64,000 bases of DNA, from contig OX579638.1 in NCBI GenBank assembly GCA_951230915.1, positions 20,168,696 through 20,232,695 of the forward strand, in the 5' to 3' direction. The notes under the pieces were generated by a model. That model saw only the letters and a program-made list of their open reading frames with translations, was not told where the DNA came from and made no database searches. The position numbers and the translations under genes were made by a program. Positions 20,746-33,943 of this stretch are shown one piece after another. The stretch comes from Antitrichia curtipendula. Its lineage: Eukaryota > Streptophyta > Bryopsida > Hypnales > Leucodontaceae. The stretch's first letter is position 1. Every line of letters starts with the position of its first letter.

Positions 20746-23700
20746 CTTAGAGGTGGCTGCGGGTTTAGGAAGAGTACTTCCCTTGCTGCCCCCTGCCTTG
20801 GTTGGCATTGACTGTGGCTCCGCGGATGGTTGTGCAGACTTCGTTGTTGCCACGCTCTTCCCCCCACGTCGAGGACGCCCACCGGCATTTGCGATGGCAG
20901 TCCCATCCAACTGCAGTCTGACAGAAACATATCATTGTACGTTTACAAATGCATAAAACAACAAGAGGACAAAACCTGTTTCAATTCCGGTGTTGTTGTC
21001 AGTGACACTTGTGATGTCCGCTTTGACCAAAATGACGCAAGATTTGTTAAAACTCTGAAGTAGTGAATCTCCGTCCACAAATTCCGGGACTGCCTTTGAT
21101 GTTCAACACCCTGCCGTAGACAGACTCTTCACTCATTACGTTCTCAATTCACATTCCTAAGCAACGAGAGAAGGCAGAAAAATAAACCTCCGGTGGGGGA
21201 GGCAGTGCGTCGCTGGCTAGTATGGAGTAAACATTCGCATCCTCAGTCGCTACGTCGTCTGCGGTGACACTTTCAACAATTTCATTATCGTGCTCCTCCC
21301 CTCCTCCTGCAATGTCTACATTGGCATCTCCCTCAACAGCTTCGTCGTCGAGGTTGACATTGGAGACGACAGCGGGCACTACCGGTGCATCCGCTTCGAC
21401 GACGACATACTGCGGCGGAGGTAGTAGCAATGGAGGACTGAGCATGGGCACTGCCGAATCCTTACACACCGCAGTGCCTGCTTCCGCTGTCGTAGACATT
21501 AGAGCCGACGTCTCTAGTGCTTTTGCAGAGTGACATGGCTCCGTCATGTTCTCAAATGCCGAGACGTGTTTGGATCGACGACCTTGCGTGAAGTCCTTTA
21601 GTAGCTGCTCCATTCACTTCTGAGAGGCCTCCATGGTGTCGCCCAGATTTTTGACGCTACCCTCCAGGTTAGTCATCCGACATCGCATGGACTCCATGTC
21701 TCTAGCGTGATTAGGTCTGCCTTTGCGTTTCTCCTCTTGAATTCGCTCAAGCTCCTTCGCCACTTCCGCGTCCACCACGTCAAATTCCAGAGGTTTATTG
21801 TTCAACATTGTCTACAGAAGCATACGAAACCACAATACACAATAATGTTAGTAGCGGCTGAAGTACAGGCGGCCGTCCCCTACCTGCTGCACACCTGCAC
21901 GACTGATGTTGTCCACATGGACGTCACTTAGAACGGCCTTTGTCAAAAGAAACGTCTAAGCAAACAATACAGCAATGTCCTGTCCTCTTTGTGTGTTCGA
22001 GGAACTTACAAGTCTGGAAATGACCTCTCTCTCGACGGTCCTGATTTGCATTGAAGTAGAGACCTTCCCAAGAGAAATGGCCCGCATATGCTCTGATCTT
22101 TGCTGCGCCTCCTCCGCTGCACGCATGGAAACTAATGTCTTCCAGTATTGGGGGTTGAAATCAGCTGGTCTGCTGAAGCCCTTGTCGATCAATTTGTTAA
22201 TTTTCCAGCGACTATTAATGAGGATCTTCGTTATTATGGGCTGCATCCACTTCTCACTAACCCTCTTACAGTCGCCGAGCACCTGCCAGTCTGTATCCCT
22301 CAAAACAAAGTCAAATTTAGGACTACAATCTTATCGAAACTAATTTATTAAAGCATGGGTAACCGGGCATGAAGGATTACAAAATGACGTTGCCTTGTCC
22401 AACGGGGTTGCCTGAAACCTGGTAATGAAAACGGATAACAGAATTTCGTAATGTGAAATGCAGGAATACGTTAGACACGTCGAACTTCAAGGAAATTTGG
22501 GGGACAAAGTCCTGCTGCACGGACTTCTTTCCACTACCCTGCAATTAGTACGGTCAGCCTAAGAACTTGTCTTCTGTGTGGGACAACGATGAACTCACCC
22601 GTGTATAGCCTCTTGAGCAATCGCTTTCGGTGATGGCGTGGTTGACCTTCCCAACCCACAGTAGGGTCCAGGTCCTTTGCATACTTTTTCACGTCGTCGG
22701 CCAAGACGGACCTCATAGCCCCGTGAGGGTGTCCCAGTCTATCAATTTCCACCGGCTTCTTCATCGTCGTCGATGTCGCGCCATAACGTTTTTTCTGCGG
22801 CTGAAGTTTGTCAATCATGTCTTGTGTGTCGACGTCGGAGTCCTCATCGCTGGACGCTGTCTCATTTCCTTCACTGCAACAAATAATCACGCAAGCATTC
22901 AGTACGTCAGTTTCGCAGAAACCTACACTATACTACAAGAACGAGTAACTGCTGCCACAAAATGTCTTCGCCAGTGCGGACTGACGGCTACGTAGCACAA
23001 GTCCAATGTTTAATGCCTAACTAATTTCGATTAAAAAACACAGGACACCGTGTCGACGGGGACGTCAGCGGCAACAACACCACCGTCTCCAGCAACACCC
23101 TTTGGAACGCGTCTGCACAGTAAATTCATGTAAGTTATCGTCCTCCACAGCATTTTGTAGCCAGCATAAAATCTCATACACTGTCGTTGTCGCTGTTGAC
23201 CATCAAAGAAATTAATAGCGCGCAGTGCCCCCACAGAAGTGTACACTGTCTTCCAAGACGTCTTGTAAAACAATGTCACGTTCTCTTGGACGTCCCACAT
23301 GACGGGGCCAATTCTCCGCAAGAAACGCGGATGTCCGATTTGACGTCATGCTGTTCTCCTAGATGTGGGCACAAACACTGTACGTGACGTCCACTGCTTC
23401 GGATTCAATGAACTCAGCGTAAATTGAAACCTAATGCACTAGGAAACTAACCTCCGCGACTGTGACTTCGTTGTCGTCCCCACGCTCTGTTGCACGTCTT
23501 CAGCGGCATCATCATCCGACAGCGACTCCACGGGTGATGTCCGTCTCTGCTTCATCGGAGGCGACACTGAGCGACCTGTCTTTCTTGCCCTCGACGGAGC
23601 GGCGCGGCGAGGATCTTCACGGGACTTTGACCTGCGTCCCCCTCGACCCACATGAACTTTGTTCCCGCCATCGTTTCCTCTTCTTTAGATGAAACTGTCT

Positions 23701-24852
23701 TCCGCAAGGGTGGCGGGCGGCGCTTCACCGAGCTCGGACGCTGGCGACCCATTTTCGGAAGCCTCCAAGTCAAAAACAACTCTTTCTTCTGCAGTCCACA
23801 AAGGCCCCAACGAAAAAAATGAGAACGTGCAATTGCAGTGCATCCCCTCCGTGCGATATGTGGCCTTCTAAGTGCCCAAGTGCCTCAGGATTTCAGTACG
23901 CATAGCACGCACAAAATGGAGCAGACAACACGTCCGGCCGCACTTGCGCCACAACCTGCTGTGGAAGCAACACACTCCTATGAACACTTCTCCACGACCT
24001 GCACAAGCGAGGAAGACACCACACATACGAGGGGACACACTGAATACTCATACATGTACGTTCAAATTCAGCATCCCTCACAATGTGAGGGAACCCAATC
24101 CTGCTTCATACAGACAGCCATGGCTGCGACCAAAATTGCAATGCATGAGGCCACCGTCATTTTGGAAGTTGCACTCACCAATTTGTGAAGCGCAGCGCTG
24201 TTGCTTACTCGTCCAAATTACTCACTCACTGTAAATGAAAAAATTCGTGAAGGATGGCAACGACGCCATTAAACGGAGCACCGACAGGATGAGTATGCTG
24301 GAGAGAACGGAGCAGCGATGACGGCGGCCACGACGGGACTCCCAGTAATGAAGACGGCGTGGGGACCCTATGACCGTGTCGGACCCTATGACCGTGTCGG
24401 ACCCTATGACCGTGCAGGTGAAAGAAGCACCCTCGCGTTGCACACGTTGCTGCAGGAAGGGTCGGTGACGCAGTCGCGCAGACAGCGCTGCCTCAGCGTC
24501 CGACCTACACAGAATTGCAGGCGCCGAGAAGAAAAAACGAAGACAAAATTGAAGTTCACATTACCTGTGCAGGCGCTGCTGTTGTCATTTCCTCCAGTGG
24601 TGGCTGCAGCGTCGGCGGAGCTGGGGTTTCATTTTGCCTGTGCAATCTTGAACTCCTACGAATGTTAGCTGCCCTTGCAGATTCCTTCCTTCGCTTTGCC
24701 TTCAAAGGCTTCAGAGTTTCACCGGCCACCTCGGACACAAAATTCGTGAATGCCACTACGCCCTTGGACTCTTCCACAGCCTCAGCATGTGGCGCTGCGG
24801 ATGTGTCTTGGAAGCGAAGAACCCGGCTGCGCTCACCTGCGAGGGACGACAT
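20746..24852 (-). pseudogene. tnpA-like accessory gene of the CACTA element, multi-exon, minus strand
   Basis: Coding pieces with GT...AG borders run right to left. Exon 24852-24565 (MSSLAGERSRV; donor after CACAG) opens it; weaker pieces follow around 23800-23455 and 23320-23100. Exon 22873-22599 has an acidic start and KRYGATSTTMKKP. Exon 22322-22010 has KWMQPIITK, SRWKINKLIDK, PQYWKTLVSMRAAEEAQQRSEHMR. Exon 21811-21188 has a coiled coil, ELERIQEEKRKGRPNHARDMESM. Exon 20910-20746 has GRPRRGG, similar to an AT-hook. The order 'R.K.NK...Y W..L......A...S..HM' recalls plant Ptta/En-Spm transposase_24-type proteins, which bind subterminal motifs. An in-frame TGA at 21614 lies in the coiled-coil exon, so this copy is probably dead. 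Exon borders are read by eye and the 3' end is not settled. Confidence 0.5.
24363..24413 (+). repeat. Tandem repeat, three 18-bp units
   Basis: GGACCCTATGACCGTGTC is repeated at 24363 and 24381, with a third, 15-bp unit at 24399. It sits in the intron region between the first exons of the tnpA-like gene. No function is visible. Confidence 0.8.
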
Positions 24853-26117
24853 TGACACAGAGGTAAGATGACAACACTTACTTCGCAAATGCACGTACTG
24901 TACACATGTTAGGGTTCCTCTCGCACTGATGCACAACACTACAGTGGCTTTTCGTAGAAGGTAGAAGCAGTGAACCTTGAAACACGTGGGACCTTTGTTG
25001 TGGTCTTCCATTGTCGTAGACTTTGTCGTTGAATGTGTCTGGTCACATGTCTAAAGCAACGTCCGAAATGACGTTCACACGTTCCAGCGAACGTTGCTTG
25101 AATACGTGAGTATGTTACAGAACAGTGGGCATCATCTACAACTTTGACATCTTCAAAAATTCTTGGGTAGTCGTACTGGAAAATACACTTGAATTCTGTC
25201 TCGTGTTGCTGTAGCGTTCTTGCTTCTCATCAGAGCCTTCGATTCTACATACAGAATCATTGCACCTGCGCATTGCATGCAAAAAGGCCATATGCAAATG
25301 AGTGTAGCGACTTTAGCATTTCCTCCTCAAGTATCACATCGGCATCTCGGATTCAGCGTTTCCGCTGAATCCAAAGTGATGTTTCAATCCTCTTTAGCTT
25401 GCTTCAAATGGCAATACATTGAGCATCGGAAGTCACTTGGACGGAGGCATTAGCTCGTCCAGGGCATGGAACTTACAAAAACAACGCCGTACGATGTCGT
25501 ACACCCATAGAATTGTACATAGCAATTCTACATTCTCGTGTGCTCCGTGAACAGTGATTGAACCTTTGAGAGTGTGGTGCCACAGCGGACGTAAATCTTG
25601 CAGACCTGCATTAGCAAAGACTGGGCACACACCCCTTCCTTATCATCGCTCCAACAATTTGACGACGTTGCGGCAAAATGAACGTGCACTGTCATGACTG
25701 TGTGCGTGTAAAAGAAATTGAAGTGCTCAGTACTTTGATGTCTGAAGGCACATTGTTTGACTGACCTTCGACAGAGCTTGTGCTGCAGGATTTTTTCGTG
25801 ACTTAAAATTTGGCATACGTCGAGTCGTTCTGCATTTAATATCATATGGGAAAATGCTTCGCAAATGCACTGGCACATTCAGTCGAAGACGTTGTGTAGG
25901 AGATCTCACAGGACGTCAGTGAAAAGGGAACTTCTTTAAGGCATGGCACTGACTGTGACGGTCACGTTGTTGTAGACATTGTGACGGGCGGTAGGTGACG
26001 CCTTCAAGTCGGCGTACTACATTGAAGGCACACATGGCTGGACGCATGAATGCACTACCCGTGTGAGGTCGGGCAACCATCCGTCTGTCTGATGGTCGCA
26101 CACTACGACACATTTGT
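24853..26117. other. Divergent intergenic region between the two CACTA genes
   Basis: About 1.26 kb between the start of the minus-strand tnpA-like gene (24852) and the first supported tnp2 codon (26118). It should hold both promoters. I see no convincing TATA box or repeated motif, and the short frames here have no recognisable content. Confidence 0.4.
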
Positions 26118-27609
26118 GTGGGTGATTTGATTTTACAGACTGAGCTCAGAGTTGCCACAGAAAAGAATGTGCACTCGTACAGATGTCCGTGCACGGAGTG
26201 TAAGGGCGGACCTCAGAAAAGCATTAGGATCATTCGCCAGCACCATGCTGTAGTCGGTAGGGATCCCTTTCTGACAAAGTCCTTACTAGGCGGGGATCCA
26301 CCGCAAGGCTACTCGCGCCGTGGTATTTGGGTTGAAGATGCGGCTTACGATGACGACGTTGTTGAAGACGTTGTTGAAGACGTTGCTGCAGACGTTGTTG
26401 CTGACGGAGTCACAAATGAAACCGAAGATGAGAACGGCATCCCACGGAACGACGGGGACGCCGAACAAAGACATCCACCTACCCTAGACGAATTCCACGA
26501 CGTCCAGCGACAACTGATGGAGGCACTGGATCGTGGGGACGAATTGCATGAGCAGGCAAAAGATTCAGCTGACTGGGTCGATTAAGACGACATTGCTGAT
26601 GAGACGGTGGATGGCTTGGAGGAGATGCACACGCATGCCACAACGCCTGTGTATGCGGGATCTAGAACTAGTGTGGTATCGGCGACCATCATCCTCATGA
26701 ACATGTGCACCGTTTTCCACGTAAGCAATAAGTTTACAAATGAATTGTTTCGTTATTTGGCGGGGGACTTGTTGCCAACCGACAATAAACTACCAAGTAC
26801 TCATTACGCGGCATGGAAGAGTATTCGTCGGCTCGGACTACATTACAATAATGTCCACGCCTGCAGCAACGGATGTGTGCTTTACGAAGAGGAGTACGCA
26901 GCAGTAGACACTTGTCCCGTCTGTGGTACGTCGCGATGGGTGGATGGCACAGCCACGGTTCCGGTGAAGGTGATTAGGCATTTTCCTCTGATTCCAAGGT
27001 TGAAACGCATGTGGAGGTCTGCAGAAATAGCGCGCATGTTAACAGGATACACGAAGCACGTCAGCAATGACAGCGTCATGCGCTCAGTGGTGGACAACCC
27101 AGCGTGGAAGCATGTCGACAATGACGTCGCGTTTGACAATTTCGGCTTGAAAATTCGAAACATGCGATCGGGCTTAGCTCTAGATGGCATTAATCCATTC
27201 AAGTTGAACAACACAAACTGGTCTACGTGGCCTGTAGTGATTTTGATATACAACTTCGAGCCATGGTTTGTGACGCAGAAGTTCTTCATTTCTTTGTGCA
27301 TCTTGATTTCAGAGAAGCAGTCAACCACGGCAAATGTAACGTTATGGAACATCTGGAAACTAAACCTAATACATAAAATAGAAGCAAATAGGAGAAGAAC
27401 TTTGAAATTTTTGCATAGGTGTAGAAACTTAGACGCTAGAAACCTAAATTAGAAAAGATCTCATTCGTAGGAACGGTAAAACCATAATTAGGTTAAACAC
27501 AATGTTCTGGAACTAGTAGCTGGAAAGCCGGAAGTTCTGGAATCGTAGGGGATCCGACTAGGGAACTTACGGGAACTCCACCAGTCGGGAACTTAGGGTT
27601 TCCCGCCGC

Positions 27610-27617
27610 TATATAAA
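27610..27617 (+). promoter_or_regulatory. TATA box of the copy 2 element
   Basis: TATATAAA about 275 bp from the 5' end, followed by a purine-rich leader (GAGAGAAAGAGTGGTGAGA) that is also present in copy 1 just before the ATG. Confidence 0.65.
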
Positions 27618-27752
27618 CCCCGCCGCCATTCCCGTTCGGTCTCTTTTCTCTGCGGTATTTTTGCGAGTACGTTTAGTGAGAGAAAGAGTGGTGAGATAGG
27701 ATCGAGATAGGAAGCGGAAGTGAGGTCAGTGCAACTCCGGAAGACTATCAGG

Positions 27753-29660
27753 ATGGCGGAAATCCCAGTCCGGAAATCGGCGGTGACCACTCGGACTGTC
27801 AGCCCGATAATTCCGTTCGATACAGATCGTCATAGGGAGTTGAAGGAAGATTTAGAAACCATGGGTTGTGTCGGATTCTTGCACCGCCCGTGGGACTTGA
27901 AGAGTGAGGGAATGATTGAGGAACTCCTTTACGGAGTTCCCAATCAATATGAGTTGACGGTGAGGGGCCGCCCGAGAGCTTGGACACAAAAGCTCTGGGT
28001 CGGAACGTATTTCGCCGTTAACAGAGGGCTAGGATGGGCTGGACGGACGGAGAAGTTCACGGCGGAAAGGTTCCGGAACTCCGCCGACCCAAAGGAGGGA
28101 TACGCGGCGACGGATTGCATTTACGCCCGGGATTAGCAACTCTTAGAGTTCCTGATTCCCATCCTGTATCCGGAGAAGCCCAGCCGGGTGACCATCACGG
28201 TGGCGAACACCATTTTCGGAGCATTAGGAAATAGGGTAAATCCGCCCCCAAGACCCGTGAACTGGGGCGGACTTATTCACACAATCGTGGATAAGTTAGC
28301 GAATGGGATTGCGGGACGGAAGTCCAGTCACATTAGCCCCTACCTGTTTCATTTGTACCACCGGATGGAGACCCTGAGCGAGCCGGAGCAGCTGATGTAC
28401 AAGAAAGGGGAAAACCTCCTCAAGTACGGACTGAAGCCGGAAGCTCAGCCAGAGGAGCCAGAATCAGAAGAGGAGGATGTTCCGGAAGATACACAGACCA
28501 CTCCGGAGAAGGCCGGACCCAGCAGGCGGAAGTCCACCAATCGAGCCTCACGGGGGAAACATGTGGCGGAAGGTTCCGTCCAACCGGAAAGTCCGAACCC
28601 AGACATGGATCCGGTCGAGAGCGCCATTTATTGGCTGCGAACGACAAAGACGGTGAACAACCGGATGGCGGCAGTTCTTCAAGACATCTGCAGTACGTTA
28701 GGAGTGAAGGACGAGAGGGAGATTTTAGCCGCCATCGCACGAAGACCGAATCCGGAAGACGTCAAGGTTCTGTACAACCAGATCCGGAGTCTTCAGGAGG
28801 AACAAGATCAGTTCCGGAGCCAGCACCAGTGGTCGGAACGAGAGATGCACATTGCGAACCGGAAGGCGACGGAGGCGATGGCCCTAGTGCGGAAGCTAGG
28901 AGACCTGATCGACCTTCCGGCCAGCACCATCTCGAGGGCCCAACTCTGGAACTCCCAGATGGTGGCCCAAGGACACATTACCGGAACGAAGGTTGTGCTC
29001 ATCCTGACAGATTTCAAAGCCCGGATGGAGGGAGTACTGAAGGGGATGCGACAACTGATCGAGAACCTTGACCCGAACCTGCTTGACCAAGCAATGTTCG
29101 CTGATCTTCCGGGAGGAGAGTTTCAAGAAACTCATGGGGCCGGAACTTCAACAGAAAAGAGGAATCCGGAAATCCCGACTCATGTGGTGACTTATCCGGA
29201 AGTCACTACACCGAAGGATGCGGGTACGCAAACCACAGTTCCAGAGGGGTCATCCGGAAGGCAGATGGTGGTAAACTTGTTTCCGCCTCTCCAGCTAACG
29301 GAGACGGAAGCTGAGGCCATAGCAGCAGCAAGTGTCTGAAACCCAGCCCGGACCGATCCGGATAGGTTTATGCATATGCAGAACACTCCTCTGCCAGCGA
29401 ATCCGGGCAACACCGTCATCAATCTGACGGAGACTAAGACAACACGGCAGAGGCACACGAGGATCGAGGAGCCGTTGGAGATCGAAGAGACGGAAGAGGA
29501 ATCCGCCGAGTCTCACTCACAATCTGAAGAGATGGATTCGGATCCGCCTCAGATCCGGACTCGATCCGCAATGAAGAGGACTCGACCAAAGATGACTATC
29601 CGGAAGCCCACTTCAGCGAATCTTAAAGCCGGACCATCGACGAAGAAGCCCCGCAAATGA
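27753..29660 (+). pseudogene. Gag-like ORF of copy 2, two in-frame stops
   Basis: The frame runs from ATG 27753 (MAEIPVRK) to TGA 29658-29660, 635 codons, broken by TAG at 28134 and TGA at 29337 but not frameshifted. It lines up with copy 1 along its full length: MGCVGFLHRPWDLK, NQYELTVRG, FRNSADPKEGYAATDCI, ILYPEKPSRVTITVANTIFG, SPYLFHLY, LLKYGL, an acidic tract, a coiled coil, GHITGTKVVLILTDF, NPARTDPDRFMHMQ and a basic C-terminus. Long stretches of protein are conserved where the surrounding DNA is not, so the family was long under protein-level selection before this copy died. Confidence 0.75.
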
Positions 29661-32600
29661 CTAGTGTAGGTGGCTGTCTTCTTAGTTAGGATTTTGACTT
29701 ATTAGTTATTTCTGGAAACGGATAACCCGGACTGTGGGCCCCTAGTTCCGGACTTTTAGGTTGTCAATGGATTTCCGTTTTAGCCGGAACGGTTATTAGG
29801 ACCTTTAGCCGGATTTCTAGTTGGCTGTTGGCCAGGTTTTGTGTGGGCTTTTTTGGCCGCTTTTTGTTTGTTTTTAAGGGCATGCCGGCTTGTTGGCCTG
29901 TCATTCCTTTCTTGTCATTTAATCGGAGCTTACCGGAGATCAATTTGATCATCTCTTTGCATATCACGTTGATGATTGAGTTCCACACTAGTTTGTGAGT
30001 GAGGGTGTACGGGAGGGAGTCCGGATTCTTTGATTGACGGATATATATATTGTGACGGAAGAGCCTTAGACGTGTGAAAGAGGAGCTGTGCGTGGTGCCT
30101 TTAAATTGCTGGAACAGTGATCCGGTGGAAGCCTGTTACGGGTGAGGGTGCGAGTCCGGAAGTCCAGGGAGGATTCCGTGTGGAGATAAGCAACCGCCAG
30201 AGGAATTATCCCAGCCATCGGAAGGTCTGCCAACCTCCGGAGTAGTCGAAAGCTAGGAAGTCAGTACTACAATCCGGAAAGTCTGGATCTGTCGTTGTAG
30301 TAAGGTGGATCTAACCGGACCTTGTGTGACCTACTTTCCGGATAAGTTATCCGGAAGATTGTGAGGGTACGGATTCTTCCCTTGCTATGACAGTATAATT
30401 CTTGGGTGTTTGTTTTGGTTGTTACGGATAGAGAATTAGAATCAGGAGTGGTGAGTCCCTACCCCTCAGAAAGATCAATAGTGGACCCCTTGAGGGTGAA
30501 ATAGGGGTATCTAAAACCAATTACTTAAGAGAGTCGGAACCGGATTCTGGAAGAAGACGGATCCGGACTAGAATCTGGAAAATACTAGTTTCCAGAAGAA
30601 AGCGATAGATTGTACAGATTGCTTGGGGTGTTTTGAAAGTGATCCGGATATCCAAAACTTGCCGCAACATAGTAGAATTCCCTGAGACAATAACTCGTGT
30701 CATCTTACCACATTTTTGTGTTAAAGATATTTACGCGCTAACTACGCGTGCGACAGCAAAGAACATAGACATTTTTCTGCGCCCACTGCTTAGAGAATTG
30801 CATCAGTTGTGGAGTGGTGTACCGGCAGTGGATTTCTCCCAGGAGGCAGGAAGGCAGAACTTCATGCTTTGTGCCTTACTGATGTGGACAATATCGGATT
30901 TCCCAGCATATGGACTCATTTCAGGCCTCTGCTGCAAGGGATACAAAGGTTGTCCTCCATGCGGACCGGACACGGATGCACGGATGGCGAAGACTGGAGA
31001 TGTCCTTCGTAACAGAAGAGCGAGGGGATCAAAGATTGTATACGGCGGTGTCAGGAGGTACTTACCAAGGCACTACCCTTATCGACGGAACTTAAGATTC
31101 AATGGCAAGGTGGAGCACCGCCAACGGCCACGAACTCTTTCAGGTGAAGATGTCATTTGATATGCAGCGTGGCGCCAAAGTTACTTGGACATGGGGGGGA
31201 GCGAAAATGGACCGCATGACCCTGTGCACACGACGGGGGTAAAATGTCTGTCTGCTTTGTATGAGCTGTCCTATTGGAAGGTAAAAACTGGTTTTCAAAG
31301 CATGTACGTCATGAACATGTATGAGGTCAACATCTCGGGGAACGTTTGTTTGGAATCTCCGTTAGCATCAACATGTATGTTTGCATTGGCAGCTTCTATG
31401 TTCGGTGATGTCCACAGAGGTGTTTCGACTAACAAGAAGATGTTGTATAACTTGCTGTCGTCCGTCTACCATATCAAGAAGTACCAGTTGTTCTCTATTT
31501 CGGGGTGCGATTTAGGACGTACAATACGAGCATCTAAAAATTGCTTTCACATATGAGCAATGCATTGCTTACAGCACTTGTTGGATCGACACAACTTGGA
31601 CGCAATGCACTGCGAGAAGAATTTGTGTAAAAACATTGTGAAGACTCTCTTAGGCATGAAAGACAGTCTAGGCAGTCGCTTGGACGCAGAGGAGTTAGGG
31701 ATACATGAAGAGATATGGCTGCAACCTCCACAAAGAGAACAAAATGAATTCTATATGCCGCACGCCCCGTACGTGCTGAAGCCTCATGAGAGGAGAGAGT
31801 TTGCCTCGATTATTTCAAATATTCGAACGCCTTCAAAGTATGTTGGTAGCATCCACAAGCGACTGCAAGATGGGAAGTTGCAATACATGAAAACACATGA
31901 TTACCATGTGCTCATGCAACAAGTAAGGGATACAAGTTTTTTGGAAGGTCTGTTTATGGTGAATGAATTTTGTTTTATAGTTGGGCATGTTGGATGCAGT
32001 GCCATACTGACTGTCAAGAGGGACCCCACCTTGTCAGTAGGCCAGTCGTATGCAATACTTTAGACGTCTGTGGTGACAAGTGTGCACGTTCCTTCAAATG
32101 ACACAGAAGACATATGAATGTAACGTATCTGTCACCGTAGACATAGAAGACATGGCTTTTCATGTCGTCGAATTTTTTTCAGGGAGCACACTGTTTGCAA
32201 TGAATACGACTCTGACCCTATCACCTATACTGAACATCATGCGCAGATACTGCCAATAGCGGTTCGCAACGTCCTCAACGAAAATGTGCGCATGGCTATA
32301 ATAAAAATGAGCAGAGTTTTCCAGAGACTTTGTGCTAAAGAGGTACGGCAGTTGGACGAACAAGACATGATGCACGACGTAGTCATGGCTACATGTGTGT
32401 TGGAGAAGGAGTTTCCCCCCACTTTTTTGAACGTCATGACACATTTGCCGGTGCACTTAGTGGAGCAACTTTTCCAGTGCGGTCCAGTGCACTGCAGGTG
32501 GATGTATCCTATTGAGCGTTACATGAAAACATCGAAAGACTATGTTCGCACGCTCGCGCATCCAGAAGGCAGTATAGCAGAGGGCTACCAAATGAATGAC

Positions 32601-33943
32601 ACACTAGGCTTTTGCACTGAGTACATGCGTCAGTACAAGGGCACAAACGAACGTGTGTGGGACCCAAATGAAGATGCAACCATGAATGACGAGATACTCC
32701 GTTTGAATTGCCAACGTAAGCGGAAAATGTCTGATGACTTCAGGAAATACACGCATGCATTCGTCCTTGACAACACAGCATGTCTGGAGGACTGGCGTCA
32801 GTAAGTGCAGACATACTTTTCAGAACTGTAATGCTCATTTTTGAAGATGACTGCGTTGTAGAATTCACTGAAGTTCTTCTTAGGATTGACAAGGTGACTG
32901 TTTCAAGTGACGGGGGGGCCTGTCGAAGGAGACGTCGGCGTACGTGCACATGTGTTACAGCAGTCGTCATGACTTCTCCAAGTGCCGTCTTCCGTGATGT
33001 TTATTTCTTCTTAGCGGATGTAGTCGTGTTCTCAATTACGTTTCTCGAAACGGAACTCCAGACGTCTGCTATGTTTTCATAGATGCATTGTATGTGTTGC
33101 AGGGACTACGTGGTTGCAAAAGTGCAGCGTTGGTAAGATAGGGAAAGTTTTTGCAGACAATATCGTAGATGCAATCCTTCAGTTGCCGTCCGTTACCCGG
33201 CGGCTCTACTGGACTTGTCTCCCTTTCCAGAGTGGCTAAATGAACGCGTGAGGACAATGCAAGAAGCAGGAATGCCAGTACATGAGGATGTGTTGCAGTA
33301 TGCCCAACCTCCGGAGCGGTATGCGACATCACACCGCCAAATGTATGCGTTTGGCATTCATTTCCGTGTACGCAGTGCGGAATCCGGGCTCGTCACACGC
33401 GATTCTTGTGTGGTGGCATCATTCACTCAACAACTACGTTGGGGGCTTCATAGTGGACGCCCTGTAGAGAGAACAGATGACTATGTTGGATACATTGAGG
33501 AGATTCTGGAGTTAGATTACAGGAATCACTGCACCACCGTGCTAGTGTGTGACTGGGTTCAAGCAGCAAGAGATGCTCGTTTTTCTAACATGCAACGTGA
33601 TAGATATGGCTTTACGGTGGCTAACTTCAACCGCTTGGATGGGAAAGTGCATCCTAATTCTTTCGCATTTCCACTACATTGTCAACAAGTGTTTTTTTCA
33701 GACGATCCACATAGACAAGGGTGGAAGGTAGTATGCCGCACTGATGTCAGGGGTAGGCGTGGGCACTTACAAATGCAACAAGGCATTCCTAACGTCATTG
33801 ATGTTGGAAATGACGAGGGCTTTGTTGGTTTGCAACAAGAAATGGTAGACAGTGAACCCATTCGGCGTGCTTCAGTAATAGGGGGAACATTCATTCATTC
33901 AGCCGCAGAATCTCCAAGGGCGGAGGAGGCACAAGCTCAGTAG

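Larger units (their letters stand above)
27335..30755 (+). mobile_element. TGT...ACA element with a gag-like ORF, copy 2 (3,421 bp), inside tnp2
   Basis: The element starts TGTAACGTT (27335) and ends GTGCGACA (30755). The host pentamer GCAAA lies on both sides (27330-27334 and 30756-30760). Deleting the element with one GCAAA rebuilds the tnp2 reading frame across a conserved stretch (...AKNIDIFLRP), which fixes both ends to the base. Five-base duplications and TG...CA ends are marks of retroviral-type integrases. The first and last hundreds of bases are not repeats of each other, so there are no LTRs within the unit. Confidence 0.9.
26118..33943 (+). pseudogene. CACTA transposase (Tnp2-type), split by a 3.4-kb insertion
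   Basis: Catalyses cut-and-paste of the CACTA element. The N-terminal exon (26118-27334) has CPCTECKGG, a zinc-binding-like CSNGCVLYEEEYAAVDTCPVC, and LALDGINPF, the motif around the first catalytic Asp in Transposase_21. It is cut after TSD GCAAA by the element at 27335-30755. It resumes in the same frame at 30756 with NIDIFLRPLL, GLCCKGYKGC and LSYWK. Intron 1 is 31281-31574, then DRHNLDAMHCEKN (31575-31922). Intron 2 is 31923-32246, then LPIAVRNVLNENV, FPPTFLNVMTHLPVHLVEQL, RWMYPIERYMK and EGSIAEGYQ (32247-32800). The last exon has EEILELDY and the DUF4216-type GFTVANFN, QVFFSDDPHRQGWKVV. In-frame stops TAA 26583 and TGA 31158 show decay apart from the insertion. Splicing around 32801-33200 is unclear. 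Confidence 0.85.

Noticed and set aside
23838..24668. Plus-strand frames of 116-120 codons inside the CACTA
   Set aside because: They have low-complexity or Thr/His-rich content, one contains the 18-bp tandem repeat, and they overlap introns of the minus-strand gene.
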